Of a stretch of 13,516 nt of DNA, positions 1 through 6,659 are shown piece after piece (positions within the stretch are counted from its first letter, which is position 1; each line of letters starts with the position of its first letter). A program made the position numbers and the translations under genes. The stretch is from positions 1-13,516 of the forward strand of contig JAIDJZ010000411.1 in assembly GCA_029051965.1 (NCBI GenBank), in the 5' to 3' direction. This DNA is from Paramuribaculum sp. (lineage in GTDB: Bacteria > Bacteroidota > Bacteroidia > Bacteroidales > Muribaculaceae). Under the pieces are notes generated by a model. It was not told where the DNA came from. It did no database searches and saw nothing but the letters and a program-made list of their open reading frames with translations.

Positions 1-90
1 TCCTTCCCTCCGCACCGGAATCGGCTAAAAAAAATAAGCTCGCATATTGTATAAATTAAATTTGAACACTTACTTATAGAATATTCTTCT

Positions 91-99
91 TATATTTGC
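91..99 (+). promoter_or_regulatory. Bacteroidetes-type -7 promoter element for the glycosyltransferase operon
   Basis: TATATTTGC matches the Bacteroidetes -7 consensus TAnnTTTGC exactly and lies 37 bases before the ATG at 137. The expected start of transcription is near 105. No TTTG is present at the usual 19-21 base distance; the nearest, at 61-64, is 26 bases upstream. The predicted transcript start falls in a short inverted repeat (GTGTGA-TC-TCACAC, 100-113). Confidence 0.55.
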
Positions 100-136
100 G
101 TGTGATCTCACACACACACCTTGATTTGAAATAGCC

Positions 137-901
137 ATGGCCAGTCTTTCAGTCACGATTCTTACGTATAATGAGGCGTCTTCTATTGTAGGATGTCTGG
201 AGTCGCTGCGCGGCGTTGCCGATGAGATAATCGTGGTTGATTCGTTTTCGACCGATTCGACTGTCGAGATCTGCCGGCGTTATGGTTGCCGGGTGACGCA
301 GCGGCGCATGGCTGGTTTCGGGGCGCAACGGCAATATGCCACTTCGCTGACTACGTATTCGCATGTTTTGTCGATCGATGCCGACGAGGCACTTTCGCCA
401 GCGCTCCGTCAGTCGCTGATCGCGCTGAAACGCGACGGATTTTCGCATCGTGGCTACAAAATGGCGCGTCTGAACTTTTTCTGTGGCTATGCGGTTAAGT
501 ATTGCGGGTGGTATCCCGATTTTCAGGTGAGGCTTTTCGACAAGCGATTCGCGTCGTGGAGTCTCAGCGATCTTGAGGAGAGGGTGATTCTCAATGACAA
601 TGTCGAGCCTCGTCTTATCGAGGGTGATCTCCTCCACTACCGCTGCGCATCGGCTTCGGAATTTCTCGGCCGGTGCATGAATCAGGCTGAGATCAGGGCT
701 GTCGGTCTGGCGTCGTCCGAGCAGCCGATTGCTGCCTGGCATCCTGCTGTGATGGGTTTGCGTCGGTTTCTGGAGGCCTACATCTGCCGTGCGGGAATTC
801 TCGACGGATCGGTCGGGTTTGCCATCTGCCGCCGGCAGTCGATCGCAACCGCCCACGCTTATCGCACAGCCCGCATTCTGCGCCGGAAGGCGAAGTCCTG
901 A
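137..901 (+). CDS. Family 2 glycosyltransferase, LPS-core (WaaE/KdtX-like) type
   Basis: Probable cytoplasmic or membrane-peripheral glycosyltransferase that adds a sugar from a nucleotide-sugar donor to a lipopolysaccharide core or other surface glycan. The 254-residue protein begins with the GT-A fold strand VTILTYNEA (residues 6-14), then VDSFSTDST (34-42) and the DADE metal/nucleotide-binding motif (81-84). GWYPDFQVRLF (124-134) is characteristic of the WaaE/KdtX-like beta-1,4-glucosyltransferase group. The length matches that group, and there is no signal peptide or clear membrane segment. The ATG at 137 places the first beta strand right at the N-terminus, as expected for the family. 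A nucleoside kinase follows 39 bases downstream on the same strand, probably co-transcribed. The family call is firm. The acceptor and sugar cannot be told from sequence, so I give no gene symbol. Confidence 0.88.
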   Translation: MASLSVTILTYNEASSIVGCLESLRGVADEIIVVDSFSTDSTVEICRRYGCRVTQRRMAGFGAQRQYATSLTTYSHVLSIDADEALSPALRQSLIALKRDGFSHRGYKMARLNFFCGYAVKYCGWYPDFQVRLFDKRFASWSLSDLEERVILNDNVEPRLIEGDLLHYRCASASEFLGRCMNQAEIRAVGLASSEQPIAAWHPAVMGLRRFLEAYICRAGILDGSVGFAICRRQSIATAHAYRTARILRRKAKS

Positions 902-940
902 ACTGCCTGCCGGCCGTTAACTCAAATAATTCGTCACGCT

Positions 941-2620
941 ATGAAAAAGAATATATCGGTTTTCATTGCCAATACACAGAAATATGTCGAGGCCGAGGGT
1001 GGTTCGACGCTTGTCGAAGTGCTTGGCTCGATGGAGCAGCCTCTCGGTTTTTGCCCCGCGTGTGCGCTGGTCAACAATAAGATCGAAGCTCTCGGTTTCC
1101 CGCTTTTCACACCTAAGACGGTCGAGTTTCTTCCGCTTGACAGCCCGGACGGAAACCGTACGTATGTGCGGTCGCTATGCATGATGCTCTATCATGCGGT
1201 CCATAGTCTCTTTTCCGGCGCGCGTCTGCGGATCGAGCATTCTCTGTCCAACGGTTATTTCTGCAGGATCGACGGTCCGGAAGGTCCGATTGAGATGTCG
1301 GAGGAGGCGGTCGTGAGGATCGAGCGCCATATGCGGCGTCTGGTTGAGCGCGCTCTGCCATTTGTCCGCTCGGAGCGTCGCACGGAGGAGGTCATTGAAA
1401 TTTTCCGCCGCCAGGGTCTTGACGACAAGGTGACGCTTCTCTCGACCCTTCATGAACTCTACACGGTCTACTATACGCTCGACGGTCTTTCCGACAGCTA
1501 TTACGGTCCGCTCGTGCCGGATACGTCGCTGCTGTCGGTGTTCAGTCTGCGGCCTCTCAACGGGGGGCTGCTGCTTGCCGGACGGTCTGTGAAGGATGTG
1601 GCAGTCACGGCGCATTATGAGCCGCAGCCTAAGATGTTTCAGGCGTTCATGGACTATGTCTCTTTCAACCGGATTCTCGAGATCTCAACGGTCGGCGAGC
1701 TGAATCTTAAGGTGATGAAGGGGCAGTCGCGTGAGGTCATCAATATTTCCGAGGCGCTCCACAACAACCGCATCGCTGCGATCGCAACCGAGATAACGCG
1801 CCGTTTCCATGAGGGTGGCGCGCGTGTCGTGATGATCGCCGGTCCGTCTTCGTCGGGCAAGACTACCTTTACGAAGCGACTTGCGATTCAGCTGATGACC
1901 AATCTGCTGAAGCCGAAGATGATTTCTCTCGATGACTATTTCGTTGACCGCGAGCGGACTCCGCGCGACGCCGACGGCGAGTTTGACTATGAGTCGCTTT
2001 ATGCTCTTGATCTTGCGGTTTTCAATGATCATATCAACAGGCTGATCGCCGGAGAAGAGGTAGAGCTTCCCTATTATAATTTCGCGACCGGCATGCGCGA
2101 ATACCGAGGCAACAGAATCCGTCTTTCGCCAGACAATATCCTGCTGATCGAGGGAATCCACGGTCTGAATCCGGAGCTGACGCGGTCTGTTCCGGAGAAT
2201 ATGAAATTCCGGGTCTATGTTTCGGCGCTGACAACAATTTCGATCGATGACCACAACTGGATTCCGACAACAGACAACCGTCTGCTGAGGCGTATTATCC
2301 GAGATGCCAAATACCGCAATGTCACACCGGCGGAAACGATCCGGCGGTGGCCGAGTGTGAGGCGCGGAGAAAACCGATGGATTTTCCCGTATCAGGAGAA
2401 TGCCGACGTAATGTTCAACTCGGCTCTTCTTTTCGAGCTGGGGGTCATGAAAGACCGAGCCGACGCTCTCTTGCGGTCTGTTCCCCACGATGAGCGGGAA
2501 TATGCCGAAGCGTCGCGTCTGCGCCGTTTCCTGAGCTATTTCCAGTCGATTCCGGTCGATTATGTGCCGTCGACGTCTCTTCTGCGTGAATTTCTCGGTG
2601 GATCAAGCTTCCGCTACTGA
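941..2620 (+). CDS. Nucleoside kinase (uridine kinase-like) with ThrRS-like TGS/SAD N-terminus
   Basis: This is a 559-residue two-part protein. Residues about 1-65 resemble the TGS domain, and about 75-230 resemble the second additional domain of threonyl-tRNA synthetase. The editing-site zinc motif HxxxH is not kept: the sequence has YHAVH at 84-88, with only two residues between the histidines. Residues about 280-500 are a P-loop kinase of the phosphoribulokinase/uridine kinase family, with Walker A GPSSSGKT at 301-308, SLDDYF near 329-334 (Asp at 331) and LIEGIHGL near 402-409. Family knowledge suggests phosphorylation of uridine, cytidine or a related nucleoside in pyrimidine salvage. The role of the synthetase-like half is not established. 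The gene lies 39 bases behind the glycosyltransferase, and its last 18 bases overlap the end of the convergent acyltransferase gene. The substrate is inferred; the kinase fold is clear. Confidence 0.88.
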   Translation: MKKNISVFIANTQKYVEAEGGSTLVEVLGSMEQPLGFCPACALVNNKIEALGFPLFTPKTVEFLPLDSPDGNRTYVRSLCMMLYHAVHSLFSGARLRIEHSLSNGYFCRIDGPEGPIEMSEEAVVRIERHMRRLVERALPFVRSERRTEEVIEIFRRQGLDDKVTLLSTLHELYTVYYTLDGLSDSYYGPLVPDTSLLSVFSLRPLNGGLLLAGRSVKDVAVTAHYEPQPKMFQAFMDYVSFNRILEISTVGELNLKVMKGQSREVINISEALHNNRIAAIATEITRRFHEGGARVVMIAGPSSSGKTTFTKRLAIQLMTNLLKPKMISLDDYFVDRERTPRDADGEFDYESLYALDLAVFNDHINRLIAGEEVELPYYNFATGMREYRGNRIRLSPDNILLIEGIHGLNPELTRSVPENMKFRVYVSALTTISIDDHNWIPTTDNRLLRRIIRDAKYRNVTPAETIRRWPSVRRGENRWIFPYQENADVMFNSALLFELGVMKDRADALLRSVPHDEREYAEASRLRRFLSYFQSIPVDYVPSTSLLREFLGGSSFRY

Positions 2621-3721
2621 TTCCGGTTTCAGGCGGGTTGCGGCAACGCGTCGCAGCTTTCTGACGGCAGTCAGGCCGAGCAGCGGCAGGGCTACGCCGG
2701 CTATGGAATAGAGAATCCAGAAATGGTCGTCGTTGAAGTCGTGGATGACCATGTGGCATCCGATCTGGCGCCAGTCGAGGCCGTAGGCGGCTATTTTAAG
2801 CGCGCTGACGGCTTTGAACGATATGATGTGGAAGATGAGGATGTAGAGCGTGTTCTCGCCGATAAACGTCAGCAGACGCTTCAGCGGGCCCTCGCGTCGC
2901 GCGATTGCTTTTGAAATGAAATGGACAGCAATGAATCCGGCGCATCCGGTCAGCGGAAGGCTCCAGAGGTCGCGGTAGCGGCCTATGTTGTTCATTCCGG
3001 ACCAGTGCTGTGTGCCTGCGAAGCAGATGAGCAGCAGGCAGGCAAGTGCCAGCAGCCGGCTTCGCCCGATTGCGGGTTCGAAACGCCGGTAGATCAGTCC
3101 GCATCCGAAGAAAAACAGTCCCCATGTCTCGCGCCATCCGCCGTTGGGGATCACGGCGATCTTGAAACCGAACCATATGTGTGCGGCCGTGAATGCGACC
3201 GCGCCGAGGCAGATTATAGCTGCGATGTGCCACTCTTCGAGCCGCTTGTTTCGCGAGTCAATGAGCCTGAAGAGCACAAGGAAGAGAATGCTTGCGACGA
3301 GCAGTCCGCGGAAAAACCAGAACGCGCCAGCGAGGAATTCGTCATAGCCGGCCATCGAGGTGAAGATCTGGACGCATCTCGACACGGCTTCTTTCAGTGT
3401 GTAGGGGTGCGTTACGCCTTTTTCCCAGTTGCCATAGACTTCATTGAGGATTCCGATCCGGTGGAAAATGTTGTGGAGCAACAGCCAGACGAGACTCCAT
3501 CTGACCATCGGGAGGTAGAGCCCTCTGACACGTTTACGGCAGAATTCCCACGGGTTTTCAGCCTGTCGACGTCCGAAAAAATAGCCGGCTGTGATGAAAA
3601 ACAGCGGCATATGGAAGGTGTAGAGACATGAGGTCAGCAGCCCGGGATATTCAGCGTGGCCTATGACCATAAGGATAATGGCGAAAGCCTTTGCTATCGA
3701 GACTGAGGCGTCGCGTTTCAT
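2603..3721 (-). CDS. Acyltransferase family 3 integral membrane protein
   Basis: This 372-residue polytopic membrane protein belongs to the acyltransferase 3 family (OafA / fucose-O-acetylase-like), which typically moves acetyl or other acyl groups onto cell-surface sugars. The first helix contains the family's catalytic-type histidine in ILMVIGH (H22). It is followed by FHMPLFFITAGYFFGR (about 38-53), another hallmark, and then by a series of hydrophobic segments that suggests about ten membrane spans. The frame stays open upstream to 3835, but that extension runs into the regulator gene and encodes a non-hydrophobic, proline-rich stretch. I therefore start at the ATG at 3721 (MKRDAS), just before the first helix. 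It lies 70 bases behind the Lrp-type regulator on the same strand, possibly in one operon. The 3' end overlaps the nucleoside kinase gene by 18 bases. The substrate is unknown. Confidence 0.85.
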   Translation of the reverse strand: MKRDASVSIAKAFAIILMVIGHAEYPGLLTSCLYTFHMPLFFITAGYFFGRRQAENPWEFCRKRVRGLYLPMVRWSLVWLLLHNIFHRIGILNEVYGNWEKGVTHPYTLKEAVSRCVQIFTSMAGYDEFLAGAFWFFRGLLVASILFLVLFRLIDSRNKRLEEWHIAAIICLGAVAFTAAHIWFGFKIAVIPNGGWRETWGLFFFGCGLIYRRFEPAIGRSRLLALACLLLICFAGTQHWSGMNNIGRYRDLWSLPLTGCAGFIAVHFISKAIARREGPLKRLLTFIGENTLYILIFHIISFKAVSALKIAAYGLDWRQIGCHMVIHDFNDDHFWILYSIAGVALPLLGLTAVRKLRRVAATRLKPESVAEA

Positions 3722-3791
3722 TTCGGGAGGTGACGGGGCTTTATGTTGTGATGGGAAACGGGGCAGTGCTGCATCTTGAGGATGCAGGGCG

Positions 3792-4253
3792 TCAGCTGTG
3801 AATGATGGGTATCTTGCGGTGGATCGAGTGATCAAGCGAGATGAGAGTTTCTGTGCCGGTCACTCCGGGGATTGTCTGGATCTTGTTGTTGAGCAGGTCC
3901 ATCAGATGTTCGTTGTCGCGAGCAAACAGCTTGATGAGCATCGTGTAGGGGCCTGTGGTGAAGTGACATTCGACGATTTCGGGGATTTTTTCAAGTTCGG
4001 GGACGACTTCGCGATACATCGCTCCGCGCACGAGTGAGACGCCGATGTAGGTGCATGTCGAGTAGCCGAGTGTCTTCGGGTTGACGTTGTAGCTTGATCC
4101 TGTGATAACGTTCAGGTCCTGCATGCGCTGCAGGCGCTGATGGATGGCGGCTCGCGAAACGCCGCACTCTGCAGCGACATCCTTTGAGGGGATGCGCGCG
4201 TTGTTCATGACAATTTCAAGTATTTTGCGATCGAGATTATCTATTTTTCCCAT
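3792..4253 (-). CDS. Lrp/AsnC family transcriptional regulator
   Basis: This is a 153-residue DNA-binding regulator of the feast/famine (Lrp/AsnC) family. Residues about 5-50 form the winged helix-turn-helix: LDRKILEIVMNNAR, then AAECGVSRAAIHQRLQRM as the recognition region. Residues about 65-145 form the RAM ligand-binding and oligomerisation domain, including TTGPYTMLIKLFARD and a C-terminal GVTGTETLISLD. The length is normal for the family. Such proteins usually assemble as dimers to octamers, bind an amino acid, and control transport or metabolism of amino acids, often with autoregulation. The effector here is unknown. A membrane acyltransferase follows 70 bases downstream. A promoter element with a flanking inverted repeat lies upstream, in keeping with self-control, though that link is inference. 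Confidence 0.93.
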   Translation of the reverse strand: MGKIDNLDRKILEIVMNNARIPSKDVAAECGVSRAAIHQRLQRMQDLNVITGSSYNVNPKTLGYSTCTYIGVSLVRGAMYREVVPELEKIPEIVECHFTTGPYTMLIKLFARDNEHLMDLLNNKIQTIPGVTGTETLISLDHSIHRKIPIIHS

Positions 4254-4477
4254 CAGGAATTATTTTAAGAAATAGTAGCTTAAAACCGTTTATGAATTTA
4301 CTTTGCAAAATTACGGTTTAAAAATTGAATAAACACATTTTTTATTGCAAATAATGTGAAAAATAAACAAAATGACACCTAAAGGGCTTGTTCGAGCCTT
4401 ATATGTAAGAAAAATGGCAAATAAAAGGCTTTTAATGTATTTTAACAAATGGGGGGGGTAATTCGTAGTAAAATGTG
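4254..4477. other. AT-rich spacer upstream of the lrp-type gene
   Basis: This stretch holds no convincing protein gene. Besides the lrp promoter element it contains a small imperfect hairpin at 4382-4400 (AAGG-g-CT paired with AGCCTT) and a run of eight G at 4451-4458. Its base composition is far more AT-rich than the neighbouring genes. The only open frame, on the minus strand, encodes a low-complexity product without family features. Confidence 0.5.
4305..4313 (-). promoter_or_regulatory. -7 element of the lrp-type regulator promoter, with flanking inverted repeat
   Basis: Read on the minus strand, TAATTTTGC matches TAnnTTTGC exactly. It lies about 52 bases upstream of the regulator start codon. 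A 7-base inverted repeat, AAACCGT (4283-4289) and ACGGTTT (4313-4319), brackets the element and the predicted transcript start near 4298. It could be an operator, perhaps for autoregulation. No clean TTTG is seen at the -33 position. Confidence 0.5.
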
Positions 4478-4485
4478 TACTTTTG
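4478..4485 (+). promoter_or_regulatory. Candidate promoter for the structured RNA
   Basis: TACTTTTG matches the Bacteroidetes -7 consensus TAnnTTTG on the + strand and predicts a transcript start near 4492. The usual -33 TTTG is absent; a run of eight G (4451-4458) ends 19 bases upstream and occupies that position. No protein gene lies downstream on this strand before the convergent endonuclease gene, so the promoter would serve only the structured region. Confidence 0.45.
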
Positions 4486-4491
4486 TGAAAA

Positions 4492-4809
4492 ACCAATGAT
4501 TTAACCCTTTAAATCTATTATATATCCCCTTCGACGGTCGAATGATCTCTCGCAAGGGAGTCGTTGTCCGAAATTGTTCCAGAAACCAGAAACGAACGGA
4601 ATAATTATGAAAAATGAGACTAATTGTGAATGAGAACGGCTTTCAGGAGGCTCATCAAAGATGAGGTGACATGTTGTAATGAGGAACTGATCCGAGCCTC
4701 TTCCAGATCCAATAGGTGGAGAAAGCCGTAAAGCAAACTGAGAAAAACACACAAAAAGAATGCGGTGTGTCAGAATCCGAAAATTCTGCACACCGCACTC
4801 TGTTTTTTT
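4492..4809 (+). ncRNA. Candidate stand-alone structured non-coding RNA (about 320 nt), unassigned
   Basis: Successive helices can be drawn by eye. Helix 1: GATTTAA 4498-4504 with TTAAATC 4509-4515. Helix 2: CGG/CCG, AATGA/TCGTT and CTCTC/GGGAG, capped by a GCAA (GNRA) tetraloop, 4535-4570. Helix 3: AATTGTTCC 4572-4580 with GGAATAATT 4598-4606. Helix 4, a long rod at 4636-4729: ACGGCTTTC pairs with GAAAGCCGT, AGGAGGCTC with GAGCCTCTT, and ATCA with TGAT. The region ends in an intrinsic terminator. Helices 2-4 each contain G-U pairs that would be A-C mismatches in the opposite transcript, which favours the + strand. A promoter-like element precedes it and no gene follows in this orientation. 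I see no RNase P, tmRNA or SRP RNA core motifs. A 6S-type RNA (such as the Bacteroidales-1 motif) is one hypothesis. The 5' end is inferred. Confidence 0.55.
4761..4809 (+). terminator. Strong bidirectional intrinsic terminator
   Basis: TGCGGTGTG (4761-4769) pairs perfectly with CACACCGCA (4789-4797). Above a single bulged T, CAGAAT (4771-4776) pairs with ATTCTG (4783-4788), closing a six-base loop. Seven T follow on the + strand (4803-4809). On the minus strand the hairpin is followed by a T-rich tail (complement of 4740-4760). It can therefore end both the candidate RNA and the endonuclease transcript, whose stop codon is 12 bases away. Confidence 0.85.
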
Positions 4810-4820
4810 CAGCGGGTCGG

Positions 4821-6485
4821 TCAGTAGACGACGATTCTTGCGGGAACGCGTGCGTTGCGTGCCGTGACGACATAGACGCCGGCGGGCAGTGTGATTTCCT
4901 GAAGGTCATCCACGCGGTCGATGCGGTCGGTCAGCCGTCCGGTCATGTCGAAGATTCTGACGTCTTCAGCCGTTTCGGAACAGCGGAAACGTACGATTCC
5001 GCCCGGATAGGTTTCGACGGCGAATGGGAAGTCGGTGTTGACGTAGTCGATAGCGGCGTTGTGGTTGACCGTGATGACGTTGCTTTCTTCCGAAGTTACG
5101 CCCAGACGGGAAGAGCGCACGGAGTAGGTGTGGTATGTGTCATTGGCGAATCCGGTGATTTCAAGAGAATTGTTTTCGGCAACCTGTTCGTCGACGGTCA
5201 CTCCTGCGCTGTTGTAGCGGCGGATGGTGACGATGTAGAAGTCGACCACATCGTCGGCGGGGATTTCCCAGTTGGCAATGTAGGAGTTGTCGGTGATTTC
5301 AGTGGCGGGAGTGGCCGTCACGCGTGAAAGCGTCGGCTTCGGGAGGCATTCGCCACGCATCTGAACAATGCGTGAGCCTTCGTCGAGGCCGCCGTCGGTG
5401 ATGATGAGGTTGGCGGTGTGTTCGCCGACGTTCTGCGGGGTGTATGTCACAGTGATCCAGGTTCCGGAGACTGTATTGGCTGCGCTTGCGCCGACGTTGT
5501 CGGTCGAGAGGGTGAAGCATGAGCGGTTGGCGCCACCGACAGAGAGTTCGAGCGAACCGACGAGATTCTCGCCCTTGAACTGAACCTGGGCTGTCGACGA
5601 CATGCCTAATGCAGTCTGGCTGAAGTCGAGGGTCATTCCGTTGGGAGGGGTGATCAGGTTGGCTTTTGCTCCCGGAACCGAGGGGTCGGCGGGAACGTAG
5701 GCCTGTCCTTTTTTGTCGCCCCATATGTATTCGGCCAGCTCGGGGTCGTCAATAAAGGGGTTGCGGTTGTTCTGCACAAGAAACACCTGTTCGTTGCGGT
5801 CCTGTTCCTTCTGGCTGACAGGGTCGCCGCGATGCCATTCGAGAAGGAGGTCAATTGCCCATTGCTGAAGCGAGGGGTAGACTCCGTTGCGGCACATGTA
5901 GGTGTATTTCCAGTCCAGGTCCTGATAGCAGGTGACCATGTAGAAATAAGTGCGTGCGAAATCCCCTTTGTATTCGTCGGCCGGTTCGAAAACATAGGCT
6001 GCTCCGCCGGAGTTTTCTCCGACACCGACAAGGGAGATGCCGTTGTCGAATCGCTTTGATCCGACGACTTTACCGAGCGGATAGTTGCTTTTGGCCTGGT
6101 TGGCGGCCGCTTCCGAGGGGTAGAGGTGGTTGAGGTCGGTATATGCGGGAATGTTTGTCAGTCCTCCCCACCAGCTTTTCGGGAGGGAGTGCTCGCGGTT
6201 CAGCCCTTTGAAGCTCGGGGCGTAGAGCGGGATGTCGGAGTACATGTCCCACCAGCGGTTTGAGTTGGGGTAGACGTCGGTCTTCTGGAAATAGGTCGGG
6301 AGATTCTGGTAGGATGAAACCAGAGTGTGGGGATTGATGATCCGGTAGAGAGCCGTTTTCAGTTCGGATTCGCTTTTGCCCTTCAGGCTGGAATAATAGC
6401 CAGCCGGGATTGCAGCGAACGATCGGAAGACGCCGGCGATGGCCAGCAGAAAGATGACTGGCAGAATGTGGTAGCGCTGTTTCAT
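4821..6485 (-). CDS. Secreted endonuclease I family nuclease with Ig/FnIII-like and C-terminal sorting-like domains
   Basis: This 554-residue exported nuclease probably degrades extracellular DNA or RNA. Residues 1-24 are a signal peptide (Lys/Arg start, hydrophobic core, cleavage near SFA/AIP). Residues about 26-260 are the endonuclease I (EndA/NucM/Vvn) domain: NREHSLPKSWWGG (96-108) carries the Glu-His pair at 98-99 that matches the general-base region of the beta-beta-alpha-metal fold. TDLNHLYPS (116-124), AKSNYPLG (131-138) and NRNPFIDDPELAEYIWG (240-256) are further family marks. About 283-380 looks like an Ig-type beta domain and about 385-473 like a fibronectin III domain. The last 70 residues (IFDMTGRL at 511-518, then LPAGVYVV at 533-540) resemble a type IX secretion C-terminal signal. 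The protein is therefore likely surface-bound or released. It ends just before a strong terminator. Confidence 0.9.
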   Translation of the reverse strand: MKQRYHILPVIFLLAIAGVFRSFAAIPAGYYSSLKGKSESELKTALYRIINPHTLVSSYQNLPTYFQKTDVYPNSNRWWDMYSDIPLYAPSFKGLNREHSLPKSWWGGLTNIPAYTDLNHLYPSEAAANQAKSNYPLGKVVGSKRFDNGISLVGVGENSGGAAYVFEPADEYKGDFARTYFYMVTCYQDLDWKYTYMCRNGVYPSLQQWAIDLLLEWHRGDPVSQKEQDRNEQVFLVQNNRNPFIDDPELAEYIWGDKKGQAYVPADPSVPGAKANLITPPNGMTLDFSQTALGMSSTAQVQFKGENLVGSLELSVGGANRSCFTLSTDNVGASAANTVSGTWITVTYTPQNVGEHTANLIITDGGLDEGSRIVQMRGECLPKPTLSRVTATPATEITDNSYIANWEIPADDVVDFYIVTIRRYNSAGVTVDEQVAENNSLEITGFANDTYHTYSVRSSRLGVTSEESNVITVNHNAAIDYVNTDFPFAVETYPGGIVRFRCSETAEDVRIFDMTGRLTDRIDRVDDLQEITLPAGVYVVTARNARVPARIVVY

Positions 6486-6566
6486 GCGGTAGGATTCGTG
6501 ATGAGAATAGCTTTGAGAAAATGGTTAGGAATGTGATGAAACGTAGCTCTGGAGCGGTTTCGGACT

Positions 6567-6575
6567 GCAAACATA
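6567..6575 (-). promoter_or_regulatory. -7 promoter element for the endonuclease gene
   Basis: On the minus strand TATGTTTGC matches TAnnTTTGC exactly. It lies about 81 bases upstream of the endonuclease start codon and predicts a leader of roughly 75 bases. A TTTG on the same strand (complement of 6601-6604) is 25 bases upstream, wider than the usual spacing. Confidence 0.5.
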
Positions 6576-6627
6576 ACAAAAAAACTTCATATAACGTTCA
6601 CAAACCGTCCGGATAGGGGCGGAGGCA

Positions 6628-6659
6628 TTTGCAGGATTGGCGAAAAATGCTGATTTTTG
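6628..6659 (+). promoter_or_regulatory. Promoter of the HAD-ribF-kinase operon
   Basis: TTTG (6628-6631) is separated by 20 bases from GATTTTTG (6652-6659), a one-mismatch version of TAnnTTTG. The implied start of transcription near 6666 lies 20 bases before the ATG at 6686 and downstream of the alternative ATG at 6629, which helps to settle the start of the HAD gene. Confidence 0.45.

Noticed and set aside
102..112. CRP-like TGTGA/TCACA site
   Set aside because: The arms are only two bases apart instead of six, so it does not fit the CRP consensus.
149..856. A 235-codon minus-strand open frame opposite the glycosyltransferase
   Set aside because: The + strand has clear glycosyltransferase motifs; the opposite frame is an Arg-rich shadow typical of GC-rich genes.
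1685..2488. A 267-codon minus-strand open frame opposite the nucleoside kinase
   Set aside because: It mirrors a gene with Walker A and other kinase motifs and shows no domain of its own.
2921..3631. A 236-codon + strand open frame
   Set aside because: It is antisense to the acyltransferase, whose membrane-protein pattern and motifs are convincing; the + frame product is acidic and featureless.
3722..3835. Upstream extension of the acyltransferase
   Set aside because: It would overlap the regulator gene and add a proline-rich segment before the first helix; the ATG at 3721 fits the family.
4311..4496. A 61-codon minus-strand open frame in the AT-rich spacer
   Set aside because: Low-complexity product, no family features, and it overlaps the lrp promoter region.
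4501..4791. A 96-codon minus-strand open frame opposite the structured RNA
   Set aside because: It begins inside the terminator hairpin, has no family features, and lies antisense to helices that favour the other strand.
4492..4809. RNase P RNA, tmRNA or SRP RNA identity for the structured region
   Set aside because: None of their conserved core sequences could be found by eye; a covariance search is needed to settle 6S-type identity.
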